Shown piece after piece: positions 32,631 to 41,912 of a stretch of DNA of 64,000 bases. How positions within the stretch are numbered: the stretch's first letter is position 1; the number at the start of each line of letters is the position of its first letter. Source of the stretch: Beverwykella pulmonaria (lineage: Eukaryota; Ascomycota; Dothideomycetes; Pleosporales; Melanommataceae). The stretch is from NCBI GenBank assembly GCA_001599595.1, contig BCHH01000011.1, positions 269,894 to 333,893 on the forward strand, read 5' to 3'. The notes beneath the pieces were generated by a model, which saw nothing but the letters and a program-made list of their open reading frames with translations, ran no database searches and had not been told where the DNA came from. Both the position numbers and the translations under genes were made by a program.

Positions 32631-34794
32631 ATGTCAACCAACACACCAATCGACAATGTGCTCAGCCCCGTTTGCCACATCGTCACACCCATCGGGATGC
32701 TTGGGTATGGCTTCAATGAGTCGCAAACCATATCTCTCCTCGATAAATACGTATCTACCAACGTCCCAACCGCCATCATCCTCGACTCTGGCTCCACTGA
32801 TGGCGGCCCGTCTAAGCTTGCTAACGGGGAAATGACCCAGCCGCGCTCCTCGTACGTGCGGGACCTCGCAAAGCTGGTGAGACTAGTAGATCGGTTCAAA
32901 GTGCCACTGATATTCAGTTCTGCCGGGGGCGATGGAAGTGATGAGCACGTTAGGGAGATGCTAAATATAATGGAAGAGATTGCGGGGAGGAAGGGGAATG
33001 AGTATAGAATCCAAAGGTACCGATATAAACCCCTTCCAGACTGACTCCTTTGTAGACATTACAAGCTCAAGACCATCGCCATCTTCTCCGAGATCGAGAA
33101 ATCGCTCGTTCTCGAGCGCTTGCACAACGGTGCAGTCACCAGCTGCGGCACAACAGTGCCTGCTCTGACCGAAAACGACATCGACTCTGCAAAAATAATT
33201 GTATCTCAAATGGGCCCAGAGCCCTTCCTGGACGCCATGCTCGCGACCCCGGATTTCAACATCATTATTGGTGGAAGAGCCTATGATCCATCGCCATACA
33301 TTGCGTTCGCAGCGTTTGCCTCCAAGACATCGTTGAAAGACACGGCATCTATTGACAGCCAGAAACTGTGGGGTGGCTTCGCACACATGGGGAAGATCAT
33401 GGAGTGTGGGGGCATCTGCGCAACGCCTAAGAGCGCGGGAGCAGGAGCAACCATGTACTCGGATGGGACGTTCGATATTACGCCTGCTGATCCAGATGCC
33501 AAGTGTACGCCGATTTCGGTGTCAGCACATACGCTATATGAGAAGTCGCGACCAGATCTTCTCTATGGGCCTGGAGGGTGGTTAGATCTGACAAACTCGA
33601 AGTATGAGCAGATGGATGATGGGAGGACCTGTAGAGTACGAGGCGGATTGTTCACGTTTTCAAGAGATGCTGGGTTGCTATATCAGGTGAAGCTTGAGGC
33701 AGCCACGGTGATTGGCTATAGATCGATGTATCTGGGGAGCATCAAAGATCGTGAGTATTTCCGTGGTCGCGAGAAATCGGACTTCGGATCGAACTAACGG
33801 ACTACAGCAATCTTGACCAATCAGATCGACGCTTTCCTCGAAGGCGTTAAGCAGTATGCCAAACAACAGTGTTCACACATCGAAGGCACATTTGACCTAG
33901 ACTTTCACATATATGGTAAAGATCAGGTATCAGTGCTACCAAACCATGCTGGTGAGCCTTCAGAGATATTCCTCGTTGGTGAGGCTCTTGCTTCATCCCA
34001 GGAGCTAGCGAACAGCGTAGCCCATGTAGCAAAGGTGGCTACTATTGTGAGTCAACATTTCCGGTACTAGTGGTGAGAATGTTAATTTTGAAAAGCACGG
34101 CCCCTATCCAGGACAGAAAGCTACTTCTGGGAACTTCGCTCATGGAGTTGGTGGAAGAAGCATTTTCGACTCTGGACCCTGCGCAAAGTTTTGCGTTTAC
34201 CATCTGATGAAATTGGACGAGCACGAGGAAAGACTTCGAGTTGATGGCGAATCTATAGCGTTATTTACACAGACTATTTCAGTTATCGGTAAGGGTCAAC
34301 CGAAGCCTTCGGCTAATGGTAGCTCGCCTACTTCAACCCCGGAGGACCTTACACCTGAGAATGAGAAGAGGAAGTCCGTAAATGGCGTAGCAAAGCAACA
34401 TACAGACCAACAAATCTCACCTACAACCCTGAGTCATATAGCTCGCGTTTTGCGGTCGAAGAACTCGGGACCTTACGAAATAACCTTCGACGTAATGTTC
34501 GAAACAGAGGGTGTATACCGACTAGTCAAGAACGCGGACATTCTCAACAAATCCGTTGTCGCGAAACTCCTGGGGGTACGGGAGGAAGAGATCGTTTGGA
34601 TAGGTTACTTCGATCAGGCTCGCGCTTTCAAAGTTACAATTCCTCGCATGTGGCGAGGAAAGCCAGTGTCTGGTGGAAGCTTTATGGAGAATGATATGCA
34701 TGGGGCTCAAAAGTATATGGGGCTGTTCAACATGAAGCTTTCGGAGAGCTTCATTAAGGCTTGGAAAGAAGAGTTTGGGGTGAACGAGAAATAG
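32631..34794 (+). CDS. AtuA-family (DUF1446) protein fused to a DUF4387 domain
   Basis: Four exons: 32631-33016, 33056-33750, 33808-34046 and 34096-34794; phases close to give 672 aa. The first part (to about residue 480) follows the acyclic terpene utilization AtuA / DUF1446 family, with IILDSGSTDGGPSKLANGEM, IFSSAGGDGSDEHVREML, FNIIIGGRAYDPSPYIAFAA and ECGGICATPKSAGAGATMY. The C-terminal 110 residues match the DUF4387 pattern: ARVLRSKNSGPYEITFDVMF, then IPRMWRGKPVSGGSFMENDM and HGAQKYMGLF. In bacteria these are often two neighbouring genes; here they are one chain joined by a Ser/Thr/Pro-rich linker. AtuA is tied to breakdown of citronellol- and geraniol-type terpenes in Pseudomonas, but the reaction is not established. 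A Zn2Cys6 regulator gene lies 101 bases downstream, tail to tail. Confidence 0.82.
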
Positions 34795-34895
34795 TCGGAC
34801 AATGGAAAGGACGCTTGGTGCTGACTTCGACTCCTGCGGATTCTACGGTAAATCCACATATCGAGAATAATATCCCAGCTAACTAGTCTCCTTCT

Positions 34896-37012
34896 TTAGA
34901 ACTGTGATCGTGAAATACCCATATCAAACATACCCCAAAAGGAGTCTCCCCAGATATCTTCCGGGAACGAGAAATCCAACGGGCCGAATCCACTCGTCAT
35001 ATTGGAGTCAACGTCAAGGGCCTCATCTTCTGCGCTTGGGTGTTTACCGCTTGGGTGCTCAACGCTTGTTTGTCCAGAGCTGGGGTCTTCAACAATGGAG
35101 TAATCAGAGCTTGGGTGTCCAATTATTGGGATCTCGACTGGTGTACTCTGCTCCGACTTCTCTCGAATCTCCTTGCTAATTTCAATGGAATCATCCACGA
35201 GAGACCAGCCCATGCGGTTATCGATCCGAAGTTTCGCGTTATCAATGTCAAAAGGTGTTTGTCGACTCAAAGTTTCGAAAAGTCGCGCCACTCTGCCTCG
35301 TTCGTCTGAAGGTGCTGTCGACCCAGCTTTGAAATATGTATGTGCTATTGCGACATGATTACGCGCAAGGTCTCGCTCCTCGGCCGTTGCTTGGCTGTTC
35401 AAAGCGAAGTGTCGAAGAAGGAAGACAGTTGCCAAGGCTAGACCCCGAGAGAGGTTCTTTGGGAGAGTCCTCTGGTGTTCAGCGGTAGGAATATCCGGCC
35501 AATAGTCCGATTCAAACGCAAGTCCTTTGTCACAGAGGTAGACGATCCGCAGCGAGACAGAAAGTCCCAACTTCAAAAGCACCTCGCGCGACGTAAGGTC
35601 TGATTGCATGCGAAGCACAGTCATCGTGTACAGGTGTAATTTTGCGACCAAAAGGGTCAGCTCAACTCTTGCGGACCATTCTGTCAAGAAGCGCGCCTTC
35701 AAGGTATCCAGTTCTGTCTCGACGAGTTTGATCAGGGAACAATTAATGGATTCCTTTGCGTTCTCCTGAAGAATGTTTGTAAATTTGGCGAGTGTGTGCT
35801 GCACCATGATGTGGTAAGCAAACTCTGGCGGTATTGGGTGTTGACGGACAAATTGCTCGATTGTCTCCAGATCCGAGGGCGAATTAATAGATGGAGAAAT
35901 TCCGATGAACATCCCGAGTCTAAAGAGCATTAGCGAGGGCGTACATGTACCGCTAACCTTTGGAAGACGTACGTTGTGCTGGAAAAGAAACAGCTTAACC
36001 ATGTGCTTGCTCTTGCGCGTATGTATGCTGGTAAGTTGTTCATATTTCGCATGGACTGCAAGAGCTTTGAATTGTGAAGCCCCATGCTCAGAGCAGCATT
36101 GACAGCTATTCCGCAATACAGCCAACTTGGATCATGCGGTTGGCGTTCAACGCCAAAAGGCCATATGATTAAGTATGACAAGGCTTGAATGCTTTGGAGT
36201 GGTACGGGTGCTTTCAGTACCTCCATGCCAAGTTGCGCAAGGTACGGTTGTTCCAAGTGCTTGAAAAGAGATGCGTGTACTGGCCTGATTGATCTCGATA
36301 AGACAATGGCAATGATGGTCCAAAAGAGAAATGGAGAAGAAGTGTGAATGGATGCAATGGAGATGCTCGGGTCAATGATCGGAACATGGGGATAGAAGAA
36401 GCCAGCGAACCTGCCCAAAAAAAAAAAGATTTCGAGAGTTAGTGAGAAGTCTAAATCAAAGTAGCCAATGGTTGGTCCATACAATTTGAAGCAGTCAATG
36501 ACAGATTCTCTATCAAGGCTAAATGTTCCTAGTTGGTAGTTGTCCATGTCTAGTGCGAATTCATCCACGACGGCAACATTAGAGTAATCTATCCCGCTCT
36601 CAGACGGGTTGTGAGGTACGTCCGCTATCGACGGCGATATGGTTGTTCCACCTTCCTCGGCGGTTTGGTTTTTCAACGCTTCTAACTCTCGAGCCATGTC
36701 TTCGACACGCCTGTACACGCCGCGGTTAGTCGCATATCACTTGGAGTTCGAACCAATAGAAAAGAAACAGCGTTCAATGTACATACTTTCGAGCCGGTGT
36801 GCGCCGAAAAGACGCGTCGACAATACATTGCAGGCGCCTCACAGAACATCGTGTGCAGGGCGCTGGATACTTGGCTCTTGAATCACATCGAAGCTATGTT
36901 ACTATTAGCAACGAGTACATTGCGAAAGGGTTGATCTTACTTTGACTTGTTTGCATTCCGTACATGTCTTGACAGGTCGATGGACAGACCTGCCCATTGG
37001 AATCGAGGCCAT
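34896..37012 (-). CDS. Zn2Cys6 transcription factor
   Basis: Five exons: 37012-36941, 36893-36787, 36710-36483, 36410-35958 and 35919-34896; 627 aa. The zinc cluster lies in exons 1-2, with Cys17, 20, 27, 37, 40 and 47 (C-x2-C-x6-C-x9-C-x2-C-x6-C), flanked by basic residues, and a short coiled coil (VEDMARELEALKN) follows. The middle region (FAGFFYPHVPIIDPS, WLYCGIAVNAALSMGLHN, WLSCFFSSTTYVFQRLGM) is the fungal_trans domain. The C terminus is acidic with degenerate HPSS repeats, a plausible activation region. The protein should bind paired CGG-type sites as a dimer in the nucleus. Splicing out 36482-36411 gives the expected FKLFAGFFYPHVPIID; that intron is 72 nt and open in frame. Its tail-to-tail place suggests, but does not prove, control of the AtuA-type gene. 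Confidence 0.88.
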
Positions 37013-37648
37013 GGTGAATATCTTGCAGGCCCAAAAAGCCAGACGTAAACGTAATCCGATGTTGTACAGACAAGAACGTTAAAAGACGAGAATAGGAAAC
37101 GATTTGAGCATGCGCTGTACCTGCATTCGCGCCGAAACGCGAGAAAAGGGCTTCACCCGAACAAGCTGAAGCTCACCAGCTTCGCATGCAATTATGGTCT
37201 GTATTCATTTCTGATACTTCAGCAGATCTCGTGAAGCTGATGAACGGAAGTGTGTCTCTGCAAGGCGATGAAGGTGAAAGAGATCGGATGCGCGCCAACA
37301 GCAGGTGGTGGTCTGTAAGCTTGTCCAATCGAGGAGTGCCTTGGCGTCTCACATTACCCCGCTACTGCTGCTGCTGCCTGGCGGGTATATAAACCTCCCT
37401 CCCCTGCGAAAATATATCTCCATCTCTCTCTGGTTTCCCCCCACCATATTCGATTCTTTTACATCATCTCCACCTCTTCGCTTCCTTTCCATCAGCAGCC
37501 TTGGGCGCCGTCAGGGTCGCTTGGGGGCAGAATTTCTTACTTAGTTGGGAGACGAGGTCCGATCCCTGACCCTGGCCACACTACGCTGCTGTTACTCGCG
37601 CACCTTCTTACTTTCTCGAGTCTTCTTCAATAGCATTGTTTGGATACA
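37013..37648. other. Intergenic between the regulator and the tRNA-like array
   Basis: The promoter region of the Zn2Cys6 gene. It has pyrimidine-rich stretches near 37390-37500. No gene was recognised. Confidence 0.45.
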
Positions 37649-37725
37649 GTTGGGGTAGTTCAGTGGCAGAATTCCGTGTCTATTTAGTACGACGGAGACC
37701 CCGGTTCGATTCCGCGGCCCCAGCC
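37649..37725 (+). tRNA. tRNA-like unit 1 (Gly/Asp-type body, irregular anticodon loop)
   Basis: The acceptor strands GTTGGGG (37649-37655) and CCCCAGC (37718-37724) pair over 7 bp. T8, A9 and a D arm GTTC-AGTGGCA-GAAT follow. An intact A box (TAGTTCAGTGG) and B box (GTTCGATTC) are present. The anticodon stem TCCGT/ACGGA is perfect but the loop is 14 nt instead of 7. The T stem has six pairs with one C-C mismatch. A run of seven T (37750-37756) lies 24 nt downstream, a good Pol III terminator. No CCA is needed in a nuclear gene. Isotype is undetermined, and it may be a decayed tRNA gene. Confidence 0.55.
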
Positions 37726-37749
37726 ATAAAACGCCTGCTCTTGTCGATG

Positions 37750-37756
37750 TTTTTTT
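37750..37756 (+). terminator. Pol III-type T7 run after tRNA-like unit 1
   Basis: Seven consecutive T, 24 nt after the end of unit 1. Runs of four or more T on the coding strand stop RNA polymerase III. Confidence 0.55.
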
Positions 37757-37780
37757 CTCTCCTTCTCAAAGCTCCTCTCC

Positions 37781-37901
37781 GTCGGTGTAGTTCAGTGGTA
37801 GAATACCCCCCGTTCAGAGGCCCCCGCTTGTTAGCGGCGGTTTTAACAAGCGGGGGCCTCTGAACGGAGGGACGACCCAGGTTCGATCCCTGGCGCCGGC
37901 C
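37781..37901 (+). tRNA. tRNA-like unit 2 with a giant hairpin for an anticodon arm
   Basis: The acceptor stem GTCGGTG / CGCCGGC (37781-37787 and 37894-37900) pairs fully, counting two G-U pairs. The D arm (GTTC-AGTGGTA-GAAT) and T arm (CCAGG-TTCGATC-CCTGG) are canonical, and the A and B boxes are intact. Between them, 37806-37833 pairs with 37844-37871: 24 consecutive pairs, one mismatch, then three more, closed by a 10-nt loop (GCGGCGGTTT). The unit is 121 nt long. No U33 with a readable anticodon can be placed. No T4 terminator lies close downstream. Confidence 0.5.
37810..37867. repeat. Perfect 24-bp inverted repeat inside tRNA-like unit 2
   Basis: 37810-37833 is the exact reverse complement of 37844-37867, with a 10-base loop between. 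One mismatch outward, a further 3 bp pair. Confidence 0.95.
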
Positions 37902-38009
37902 GAATGTGTTCTGTTATTGTGGTTTGTTGTTTCCTTGACCCGGATCACACTCTTCTATTACTATTGTATTTCCCTAATCTTGATTACTCTATCATCGAGC
38001 ACCCTCCCC

Positions 38010-38111
38010 GTCGGTGTAGTTCAGCGGTAGAACGCCCACTGTTCCAAAGGCTACGCATTAGCGGGGCCTTCTCAGCATAGAGAGACCTGGATTCGATTTC
38101 CGGCGCCGGCC
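38010..38111 (+). tRNA. tRNA-like unit 3 with enlarged anticodon arm
   Basis: It has the same acceptor strands as unit 2 (GTCGGTG at 38010-38016 and CGCCGGC at 38104-38110), the same D arm with one change (GTTC-AGCGGTA-GAAC) and a fully paired T stem (CTGGA/TCCGG). The A box is intact; the B box deviates at two places. The central part is about 30 nt too long and shares GTTC, an AGGC block, CGC and TTAGCGG in order with unit 2, so the two are related there. It folds only into an imperfect hairpin (AAGGC/GCCTT). Confidence 0.45.
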
Positions 38112-38179
38112 GCATGAGTTCGGACATCTTACTTTCGTACCATTTCCCCTTCCTATCCACATCATCACTTCCCTCCCCT

Positions 38180-38307
38180 GTCGGTGTAGTTCAGTGGCAA
38201 AACACCCCTCTTGTTCATTCAACCACCACCCCTTTTGTAAACAATTGGAAAGTCGTGGAAGAAGTTCAAATGTGGGGAGACCCCAGTTCGATTCTGTGGC
38301 GCCGGCC
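38180..38307 (+). tRNA. tRNA-like unit 4 with enlarged anticodon arm
   Basis: The acceptor strands are identical to units 2 and 3 (38180-38186 and 38300-38306). The D arm is GTTC-AGTGGCA-AAAC, with one pair lost. The A and B boxes are intact. The T stem has six pairs with one mismatch at the same place as in unit 1 (CCCCAG/CTGTGG). The insert between D and T arms is unlike those of the other units and shows only a CCCC/GGGG closing stem. A TTTT run lies at 38355-38358. It is likely transcribable, but not as a normal tRNA. Confidence 0.42.
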
Positions 38308-38819
38308 ATATTCTTTGGTATTGATGATGTGAAGGGCAAAGAGTGGAGTTTACGTTTTGGTTTGGATTCCTATCTATCATGTATGTTAGTGTGGAGGTCG
38401 TAGGTGGGACCACGAGATGTATCTACTCGAATGAAAGTTGTTGTGTCTGGCCAACGTTGAGCGGTAGCGTCACTGCGAGTCTTACCTCGAAGCAAAGTTT
38501 CAACATTATTTTACCTACAGACCCATTGTTGTGTAACATTAGTCTTGCATTCAGCTGTACGGTGTACAGTTAGCGGAGACAGAGAGACACGTGCACTTGC
38601 AAGGTATCAAGATGTTGGGATAATGTGAGGGAAAAGGATGTTCAACGTGTGAACGATCCGCAAATAACTTCTCCCTCGAGCAATATCTCTTGGATAAGTG
38701 CAAAACTAAAGTTACAAGAAAGGAAGAAGTAGAAGTAGAAATTAAACATCAAGCTCAATCATCGATAGGCCAAATCATCTTTCCATCATGGGACACAATG
38801 TAACCCCGCGTCGATCCTT
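38308..38819. other. Intergenic after the tRNA-like array
   Basis: The 3' flank of the expansin-like gene and the end of the array. Nothing else was recognised. Confidence 0.45.
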
Positions 38820-39912
38820 TTAGAAGTTGCTAGCGGCCTTCTTGGTCGTTCCCGCTGCAATACTGACACCCTTCACCGTAACTGTCTTCCCATCCACACT
38901 CGTGACCTTGACATCCACACTATCCTGGCCAAACCCACTCGAGTTCTCAAAGAAGTTGTACGGCTGTCTCGTCGTTGCCTTCCACGTCTTTCCTCCATCG
39001 ATCGAGACCTCGAGTTTCGAGACGCGCATGTTGGCGTTCATCACTTGCATCGAGAACCAGTACTTAGATGTTCCTTCCTTATTCTTGAGAATGAGAGGGG
39101 TGGTGATGCCGCAGGGGACGAAGGACCAGGTTACGGGGATAACGCCCTTGGTGGGATTTGCCAGCTTGGCGAAGGCGTTCGGGAAAAGATCCAGGTGGTT
39201 AGTACCACAGCCGGGGCATTGATCGACGATCTGGGGTGGGTTAGCAATGAATTTTAGGCATACTTGGGTTTAACGAGTAACGTACCATTGCAGTGATGGA
39301 GTTACCACCCGGTCCCTTCACGGACACGCAAGCACCACAGTTTCCAGCTCCAGCCCAGTTCGAGTCCGACAGTGCAGTACCGAAGAGATTGGATGGGATG
39401 GTGTAGCCAGTGAACGAGCACATGCCTCCAGCAACATTGCCGCCATAGTATGTAGCTTGGCCAGACAGTGCAGCCGCCGCTGTGACGGCGACGTTGGACG
39501 ATGTGGCGGGCTCTTCCGCAACTGGGGCCTCGGACGGGACTGCGACTGCAGCTTCGGAAGTTGAGATGGCAGCTGGGGCGCTAGGTTCGCTCGTTTGCGC
39601 TGCTTGGTGCCCGATGGGCGAGGGTGAGAGATATATGATCGATTCGGTTACGAAGGTAGACGGGTGCGGCGCCTTGTGAGTTCCGTTGGGGAGAGGGTAG
39701 TAAGGCTGGGGCGAAGGAGTAATGTAGACGGTGAGCGTGGTGGTCGTATCTATCGTGATGGTGGAATCGACTGCTTCAGCTTCCGCCGTAACAGCGGGAA
39801 CAGTGACCGTGTAAGTTTGAGTGTCTGTCACCGTGACGATGGGTGCTTGCGTGCAATGCTTTTGCGCAAGAGCAAAACCCACGAGGGGCAGGATAGACAG
39901 AAAGGATTTCAT
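38820..39912 (-). CDS. Secreted expansin-like protein (DPBB domain plus CBM63-type domain)
   Basis: Two exons, 39912-39286 and 39230-38820, joined in phase 0; 345 aa. A signal peptide (FLSILPLVGFALAQ) is followed by about 120 residues rich in Ser, Thr, Pro and Ala, a likely glycosylated spacer. The expansin module starts at SGQATYYGGNVAGGMCSFTG and includes NCGACVSVKGPGGNSITAMI and VDQCPGCGTNHLDLFPNAFA, with the Cys pattern and the HLD-type motif of the double-psi beta barrel. The last 100 residues (SKLEVSIDGGKTWKATTRQ, then FFENSSGFG) form the beta-sandwich seen as a cellulose-binding domain in expansins. Such proteins loosen cellulose networks without hydrolysis. Fungal forms probably help growth on plant walls; the Ser/Thr spacer suggests it may stay in the fungal wall. 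Confidence 0.85.
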
Positions 39913-40851
39913 AATGTTCGATTGAATCGATTACTTGAGTGTTCAACACGGGTAGTGAAGCGGTACGTCTCTTGGAAAGAATGTGGGAAACGAATGTGGA
40001 ATCGATTCAACGATTGAGGACCAAAAACGAGTGGAAAGCAGCCAGCGGCTAGCAAATGATCAAAAATGAATGTGAGAGACGTAGGCTCGATGCCTACAAA
40101 CACCAGGAAACGCACCCATCCTTAAACGCCCTCCCCAGATTACACTGTCCAACAAATCTTACCCCTGGAGGCGTTAGTCGATAAGGTGGAAATATAAGGA
40201 GTTTTGGTACTACGCTTTAGGACTTGAGACACCGAACACGAGGTGCTGACAGGCTCGTAGCGGCACGGCAAAGGAATCTTACGAGGAAGGCTTGGTTAGT
40301 GAAATGATTTAGTTGGAGATCAAACGTTGCCGAGATGAGCGAGGCGTTCGGTGATTTGACGGAAGATTGTTGCGCCGGACCCACTTTCCAACGCCGATGT
40401 TCTACAACTTCTTTAAAAGCACGCAGACGAATCTTTCGAAGTGTTGTAGGTAAACGAGAACTGGTGTGGGATTTCGTTTTGATGATTTGTATTTCCATGG
40501 CTTACAATAACATGCGTACCACCCAATGAACCCTCCTCGTCTTCCAATTAGGAAGCGCCTCTTTCTGAGTGGAGACCAGCTGAGTCCTATGGCGTGCCTT
40601 TCATTCTCTTATCCAATAAGCCCTCGTTACAAAGAATGTTCAATACATCCTGCCGTTCTCTGGGTCTTAAAACGTCACCGGTGTGGCAGCCTATCTCATA
40701 GAAGCGATCAAGTTCCAGTTTTGACAAGTAATCGCAATCCAATCTGGCTGAGTTTCTCAAGATGGTGCCTGATTTCAAGTGAAATTAAATCCTCGGGGTA
40801 TATTGTTGTCGATTACTGTTCAGCCTCTCGCCTTATCCCGTCTCAAGTACT
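39913..40851. other. Intergenic, 0.9 kb
   Basis: The promoter of the expansin-like gene and the 3' flank of the methyltransferase gene. Short frames here lack domain signals. Confidence 0.45.
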
Positions 40852-41715
40852 TCATTCCACAACAATGTAAAAGTTGTTCATCCCTGGGCCGTCAACGATA
40901 AGCTTCTTTCCCGTCTTGACTCCATTGCCTATATTCTCCAGCTTGAACAAGTAATAGCATAGCTTCGAGGACTTCTTCTCGTGTGTCAGGACAAAACCCA
41001 GGTTTTCCATGATCTGCACCAACAGCTCCTCGTCCATGTATCTCGAGTTGGTCACGCACGACAGCGGCAGAACGAGAAATAGCGCTGGCAGCACGGGATT
41101 CTCGCCTTTAGTAGGCTTTTCTTGGCTCCGCAGAAATTGGGTGGCTCGCTTTAGCATTTCGCCACGCCCAACGGCATTCGGGACGAAGTTGACGACCAAA
41201 GAAAGAGATATGATATCAAAGCGTTCATCGTCTGATAATGGAAGCGGTCGCTCCATGAAGTCCTGCTGTAAAATCCCTTCGCCTTGGCTATTTAGGTCGA
41301 TCCTTGTGACATCGATAATCTTTGGAAACTTTGATATAGCATTGTGCGTTGACAAAGCTCCAACTTCCAGTAGTCTGTAGGTTGGAATTTGGGCGATTGG
41401 AGAATCCGATTTGAGCACTTTGACCCGCTGTAACCATTCGACCAGAAGTTTACTCGAGTCGCCACCCCGGTCCTTAGACTGGCCTTGTTTACTGGCCGCC
41501 TGATAAACTTCAATACCACCATTCTTCTCGATCGCATCCTTGATTTTGTTTGCGAGCTGGAGGTCTTCCTTCTTCAAAGCAGCTGCTCGTTCTTTTTCCA
41601 ATCGGTGATGTTCGCGGATGATGGCCCTGGATCTCTTCGAGCTCATGCGCTCCTTTTTCTGGGAAACCGGAGGCCGGCCATGGGAAAGAACCTTTTGTCG
41701 TTTCTTGACCACCAT
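40852..41715 (-). CDS. bmt2: 25S rRNA adenine-N1 methyltransferase Bmt2
   Basis: A single exon of 287 aa. A basic, Lys/Arg-rich N terminus (residues 1-60) suits nucleolar targeting and rRNA binding. The Rossmann methyltransferase core has LLEVGALSTHNAISKFP, where S-adenosylmethionine is expected, then RIDLNSQGEGILQQDFMERP and FDIISLSLVVNFVPNAVGRG. The family block LFLVLPLSCVTNSRYMDEE closes the core. Bmt2 of yeast puts the m1A mark on 25S rRNA (A2142) during large-subunit assembly. The protein ends in NNFYIVVE, as relatives do. It stands head to head with the ribosomal protein gene uL23 over only 197 bp. Confidence 0.9.
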   Translation of the reverse strand: MVVKKRQKVLSHGRPPVSQKKERMSSKRSRAIIREHHRLEKERAAALKKEDLQLANKIKDAIEKNGGIEVYQAASKQGQSKDRGGDSSKLLVEWLQRVKVLKSDSPIAQIPTYRLLEVGALSTHNAISKFPKIIDVTRIDLNSQGEGILQQDFMERPLPLSDDERFDIISLSLVVNFVPNAVGRGEMLKRATQFLRSQEKPTKGENPVLPALFLVLPLSCVTNSRYMDEELLVQIMENLGFVLTHEKKSSKLCYYLFKLENIGNGVKTGKKLIVDGPGMNNFYIVVE

Positions 41716-41912
41716 AGCGTCGGCGATATGAATATGACATGGCTGAGTTGTGAACTGAGGGACGGAGACGATGCCAAGACTTTAAAGTTTCCCACTATAC
41801 GCTAGTCTGTATTTGGAAAACGAAGCGAGCTATCGAATTTCAGCCCACAGTTTGACGACGGAAACCTCTAAACTCTTTGACCTCAACCTCCGCACACTCC
41901 AACCACATCGCC
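41716..41912. promoter_or_regulatory. Divergent promoter shared by bmt2 and uL23
   Basis: Only 197 bases separate the two start codons, so both promoters and 5' leaders must overlap here. Both products serve the 60S ribosomal subunit, which suggests shared control. No specific factor site can be named with confidence. Confidence 0.6.
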
